Below, piece after piece: positions 61,239 through 64,000 of a stretch of 64,000 bases of DNA. Position numbers and translations under genes: made by a program. The notes under the pieces were generated by a model, which worked only from the letters and a program-made list of their open reading frames with translations, was not told the DNA's origin and did not search any database. The DNA comes from PFJX01 sp040751755 (GTDB lineage Bacteria > Pseudomonadota > Gammaproteobacteria > Burkholderiales > Thiobacillaceae). Each line of letters opens with the position of its first letter. Positions within the stretch are counted from its first letter, which is position 1. Where the stretch lies: assembly GCA_040751755.1 (NCBI GenBank), contig JBFMHC010000006.1, forward strand, positions 12,283 to 76,282. Reading direction: 5' to 3'.

Positions 61239-61856
61239 ATGAAAAAACGCCTCTCCGTCCCCCCCACCAAGAGCGCCCTCCTGCAGGTGGGCCGGCAGGT
61301 GCGCTTCCTCGACCAGGGGCGGCAGATGCTGGAGAAGAAGCGCGACCTGCTCTCGCGCCTGGTCTACGAACGCCTGGCGCAGTACCGCGAGCTGCGCGGC
61401 CAGGCGGAGCGCGAGCTGGCCGAGGCCTATCGCTGGCTGGGCATCGTGCAGATGCGCATGGGCGGGCAGATGCTGCGCCAGTCCTCGGTGGGGCTGAAGC
61501 TGGCGCTGCGCATCAAGGTGGTGGCGCGCTCCAGCGTCGGCGTGGAATACCCCAGCATCAGCGCCGAGCCGCTGCCCCTGCAGCCGGTGGGCCTGATGTG
61601 GACGGACGTGAGCTTCGACGAGGCGCGCAAGCGTCTGCAGGCCCTTACCCTCACCCTGGCGCGCCTGGGCGAGGCGGAGAACGCCCTGTGGCGCCTGCTC
61701 GCCGCCAGCCGCAAGACGCAGAAGCGCGTCAACGCCCTCAAGTACAACATCATCCCGCGCTACCAGGCCACGGTGGAGCACATCCGCGCCGCCCTGGAGG
61801 AGGACGAGCGCAACACCCTGTTCCAGATCAAGGTGCTGCGCGCGCGGCAGTCCTGA
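61239..61856 (+). CDS. V/A-type ATPase subunit D
   Basis: The product has 205 residues. The opening PPTKSALLQVGRQVRFLDQG and the closing RVNALKYNIIPRY segment are typical of subunit D, the central rotor shaft made of two long helices. It ends the ATPase train. Confidence 0.92.
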   Translation: MKKRLSVPPTKSALLQVGRQVRFLDQGRQMLEKKRDLLSRLVYERLAQYRELRGQAERELAEAYRWLGIVQMRMGGQMLRQSSVGLKLALRIKVVARSSVGVEYPSISAEPLPLQPVGLMWTDVSFDEARKRLQALTLTLARLGEAENALWRLLAASRKTQKRVNALKYNIIPRYQATVEHIRAALEEDERNTLFQIKVLRARQS

Positions 61857-61923
61857 CGCCGCAATGAAACCGTAACGTCGGCCGGGGCATGATCCCCGCC
61901 AGATCGGTTCCCGGTTCGCCAGC

Positions 61924-62853
61924 ATGCCCACGTCCGCCACCGCCGCGCCTGCCTCCGGCCCCGCCATCAACCGGGCCCTGCTGCTGTTCTTCCCCGCCCT
62001 GCAACTGTTCCAGCTCGTCGTCCTGCCTGTCTGGCTGCTGCCGCGCGACGCCGCCTGGGGCTGGCTGCTGCTGGTGCCGGTGCTGCTCAGCAACGGCTGG
62101 TGGGCCTTCATCCACGACGCCATCCACGGCTCGCTGTTCCAGGACAAGGCCGCCAACCGCCTGGCCGGCCGCCTCAACGCCATCCTTTACGGCGCCGCCT
62201 TCGACCTGCTGCGCTGGGGCCATCTGCTGCACCACGCCTACAACCGCACCGCGCGCGACCGCACCGAGGTCTACGTGGCGGGGCAGGACGACCGCCCGCG
62301 CTTCGCCGCTGACTACTACTTCCGCCTGTTTGGCGGCCTCTACCTGTTCGAGGTGCTGGGCGCGCTCATCCACCTGCTGCCGCGCACGCTGATCTTGCGC
62401 GCCAGCCGCCGCCCGGGCGGCGCCCACAATGTCGTCGAGATCGTCACCGGCAAGCTGTTGCAGCCCGCCACCCTGCGCGCGGTGCGCATCGACGGCGCGT
62501 CGGTCCTGGCGCTGCATGCCCTGGCCTTCGCGCTCTACGGCGAGCACGCCTGGATGCTGCTCCTCGCCCTCGCCGGCCGCGCCCTTCTGATCAGCCTGGT
62601 GGACAACGCCTTCCACTACGCCACGCCGCTGGACGACACCCGCTTCGGCCGCAACCTGGTCCTGCCCGCCTGGGCCTCCGCCCTGGTGCTGCATTTCAAC
62701 CTGCACGGCGCCCACCACCTGCGGCCCAACCTGCCCTGGTGGGCGCTGCCGGCCTACCACCGGCAAAGCGGCGCGGGCTTCCAGCAGGGCTGGTTCGCCG
62801 CGCTGTTCGCCCAGCTCAGGGGGCCGATCGAGGAACGGCGTCTGAGGGGGTGA
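61924..62853 (+). CDS. membrane fatty acid desaturase family protein
   Basis: The product has 309 residues. Three His boxes are visible: HDAIHG near residue 64, HLLHHAYNR near residue 100 and HGAHHL near residue 262, with hydrophobic helices between. The family uses a di-iron site to desaturate or hydroxylate lipid chains in the membrane. The substrate cannot be inferred; carotenoid or fatty acyl chains are both possible. Confidence 0.85.
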   Translation: MPTSATAAPASGPAINRALLLFFPALQLFQLVVLPVWLLPRDAAWGWLLLVPVLLSNGWWAFIHDAIHGSLFQDKAANRLAGRLNAILYGAAFDLLRWGHLLHHAYNRTARDRTEVYVAGQDDRPRFAADYYFRLFGGLYLFEVLGALIHLLPRTLILRASRRPGGAHNVVEIVTGKLLQPATLRAVRIDGASVLALHALAFALYGEHAWMLLLALAGRALLISLVDNAFHYATPLDDTRFGRNLVLPAWASALVLHFNLHGAHHLRPNLPWWALPAYHRQSGAGFQQGWFAALFAQLRGPIEERRLRG

Positions 62854-62864
62854 GCGGGGGATTG

Positions 62865-62902
62865 CACCCTTCCCCCCCGGGGGAAGGGCCGGGGATGAGG
62901 GA
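62865..62902. repeat. palindromic element after the desaturase gene
   Basis: A CCCTTCCCCCCCGGGGGAAG core with a GCCGGGGATGAGGG arm. A GTCACCCCGGCG hairpin repeat follows at 62944-62968. Confidence 0.82.
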
Positions 62903-63059
62903 GCAAGGCATGCTAGCCCGGCTTCGGTTGCATCTCAGATGCCGTCACCCCGGCGCAGGCCGGGGTCCAAGGCGACACCCTTCTGGATTCCGGTCCCGGC
63001 AAAGCCCTGCGGCGGAGACGTTCCCGCGCCGAAATGACGCGGCAGGCCTGTTCCGCGCC

Positions 63060-63650
63060 TTACCCGACCCGCGTCAGCACGGCGGCGTATTCGAACAGCC
63101 CGGTGGAATGCGGCACCTCCTTGTGCGCCTCGCCCGCCCAGCTCCAGCGCGCGGCGGGGAAGAGGTCGCGCATCGCCGGCAGGGCGCAGTGGAAGGGCGG
63201 GCCGCCCTCCCGCTCGGTCTGCATGAACAGCGCGAACAGCCGGCCGCCCGGCCGCAGCCAGGCATGCAATTGCGCCTCGTAGGCCGGCCAGTCGGCGGGC
63301 GGCAGGGCGCACAGGCAGGTCTGCTCGTAGATCGCGTCGAACGGCACCGCCGGCCGCCAGTGCAGGGCATCCGCCCGCACCAGCTCCGCGCCCACCCCGG
63401 CGCGCGCCAGTTCGGCCTGCAGGTGCTCCAGTGGCGCCGGGGCGATGTCCAGCGCCGTGACCGCGAAGCCCCGCCGCGCCAGCTCCACCGCCTCATGCCC
63501 GCGCCCGCAGCCGGGGATCAGGATGCGGCACGGCGCCAGCTCGCCCTGTTCCAGCCAGCCATGCAGCGCCGGGCTCGCCCCGCCGCGATCCCAGCCGGTG
63601 GTCCCGGCCAGGTATTTCTCGTTCCAGAAGTGGACTTTTTCGTGCTCCAT
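63060..63650 (-). CDS. TPMT-like SAM-dependent methyltransferase
   Basis: The product has 196 residues from the ATG at 63650 (MEHEKVHFWNEKYLAG). The SAM motif is PGCGRGHEAVELARRGF, then TALDIAPAPLE and EQTCLCALPP, as in bacterial thiopurine methyltransferase-like (TPMT/Tmt) proteins. These methylate thiols or selenium/tellurium compounds. A longer upstream frame has no ribosome site. Confidence 0.87.
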   Translation of the reverse strand: MEHEKVHFWNEKYLAGTTGWDRGGASPALHGWLEQGELAPCRILIPGCGRGHEAVELARRGFAVTALDIAPAPLEHLQAELARAGVGAELVRADALHWRPAVPFDAIYEQTCLCALPPADWPAYEAQLHAWLRPGGRLFALFMQTEREGGPPFHCALPAMRDLFPAARWSWAGEAHKEVPHSTGLFEYAAVLTRVG

Positions 63651-63769
63651 GGCCGGACTATACAGCGCCGCCCGGACGGGTTGCCAAAGGGCTGCGGCGT
63701 CGGGGAAGATGGAGAAAAACAGGGAGGGCAGCATGGCCAATCGAGCCGTTCACAAAGCCTTGCATCGTG

Positions 63770-63870
63770 GTCCGGTGCTACGCGAGGCTTCCACCAATGG
63801 AAGCGAAATATCCAGATATGGAAGTAACGTGGCTAGATATGGAAATGTTTCCATATCTGGAAGCGCCATC
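63770..63870. repeat. ATATGGAA repeat cluster and hairpin beside IS5
   Basis: AGATATGGAA occurs twice directly and once inverted (as TTTCCATATCT), giving an AGATATGGAAA / TTTCCATATCT hairpin near 63834-63857. A small 46-residue frame from ATG 63733 runs through it, ending at the IS junction; I do not support it as a gene. Base composition is more AT-rich than elsewhere. Confidence 0.55.
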
Positions 63871-63873
63871 TAA

Positions 63874-64000
63874 GGAAGGTCTGCAAAACCTTCCTGCCAG
63901 ACTGCCGGGATGGGACAATAGCGACATGAAGCAGATGAGTCTGGAGGCGCCGATGTATACGGGCTTTGAGCTGCGCGCCAAGCGCACCCGCAAGCGTGCG
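63874..64000 (+). mobile_element. left end of an IS5-family insertion sequence (partial)
   Basis: GGAAGGTCTGCAAAACCTTC resembles the IS5-family terminal inverted repeat. The preceding CTAA (63870-63873) is a plausible YTAR-type target duplication. The element runs off the window. Confidence 0.75.
63926..64000 (+). CDS. IS5-family transposase, N-terminal fragment
   Basis: Only 25 codons are visible, starting MKQMSLEAPMYTGFELRAKR. The MKQM opening followed by a basic stretch is typical of IS5-family transposases. The catalytic DDE domain is beyond the right edge. Completeness cannot be judged. Confidence 0.7.
   Translation, partial: MKQMSLEAPMYTGFELRAKRTRKRA

Noticed and set aside
63733..63873. 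46-residue frame with an ATG before the IS5 end
   Set aside because: It runs through repeats, ends at the IS junction and matches no family. It could be a truncated gene but cannot be supported.

Overview
The window is a high-GC stretch of a betaproteobacterial chromosome. Its housekeeping gene order is betaproteobacterial: rpsF-priB-rpsR-rplI-dnaB-alr, and ribF/ileS/lspA/fkpB/ispH next to murJ and rpsT. It also has DUF3579, DUF3025 and RpfE-type genes and a Burkholderia-type porin. The Isp-type [NiFe] hydrogenase points to a chemolithotroph, perhaps a Thiobacillus-like or other Nitrosomonadales lineage. That placement is inference. No rRNA, tRNA or CRISPR array was seen.

Layout. 1-9 kb: the 3' part of an EAL-type c-di-GMP protein, a spermidine-synthase-like methyltransferase fold, rppH, a CBS-pair protein, two unknown genes, mrp, dcd and a large PLP amino-acid decarboxylase. 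9-14 kb: the S6 operon with priB starting at a CTG codon, dnaB, alr and trpC. 14-25 kb: porin, a ComEA-like protein, lytic transglycosylase, proS, a chemoreceptor, glnA with a readable NtrC/sigma-54 control region, aroE, mtgA, a CheY-like protein and an RpfE-like gene. 25-31 kb: a candidate sigma-E-type small RNA, a yjbQ gene broken at a G8 tract, lolC/E-lolD, a DUF2062 gene and comEC. 31-40 kb: a long inverted repeat that carries a copy of the ispH 3' end and encloses a low-GC gene, then ispH-fkpB-lspA-ileS, a second inverted repeat pair, ribF, murJ and rpsT. 40-45 kb: ppa, phosphodiesterase, DUF3025, CnoX-like, HD-GYP-like and a small acidic protein. 45-62 kb: hypC (divergent), then one long forward gene train. 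It runs hydrogenase protease, HupH-like, hydrogenase small subunit, Isp1, Isp2, an unknown protein, large subunit and HupE, followed by a complete V/A-type ATPase (G/H-like, C, I, K, F, E, A, B, D). 62-64 kb: a fatty acid desaturase, a TPMT-like methyltransferase and the left end of an IS5-family element cut by the window edge.

The hydrogenase and rotary ATPase genes lie head-to-tail with very short gaps, so hydrogen oxidation through Isp1/Isp2 and ion translocation may be co-expressed. The hydrogenase set has HypC, protease and HupH-like factors but none of hypABDEF, which must lie elsewhere.

The most unusual signal is a family of about 40-bp GC-rich palindromic elements (core CCTCCCCCTCGAGGGGGAGG plus a GGGGAGAGGGTGG arm), present in at least 16 copies. 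Some copies lie between genes. Others sit in frame inside alr and twice inside trpC, adding peptides absent from the families. A DUF559 nuclease-like gene is embedded in a cluster of these elements between the ATPase A and B genes, and its own C-terminus is encoded by them. A second repeat family of about 190-200 bp occurs as two inverted pairs.
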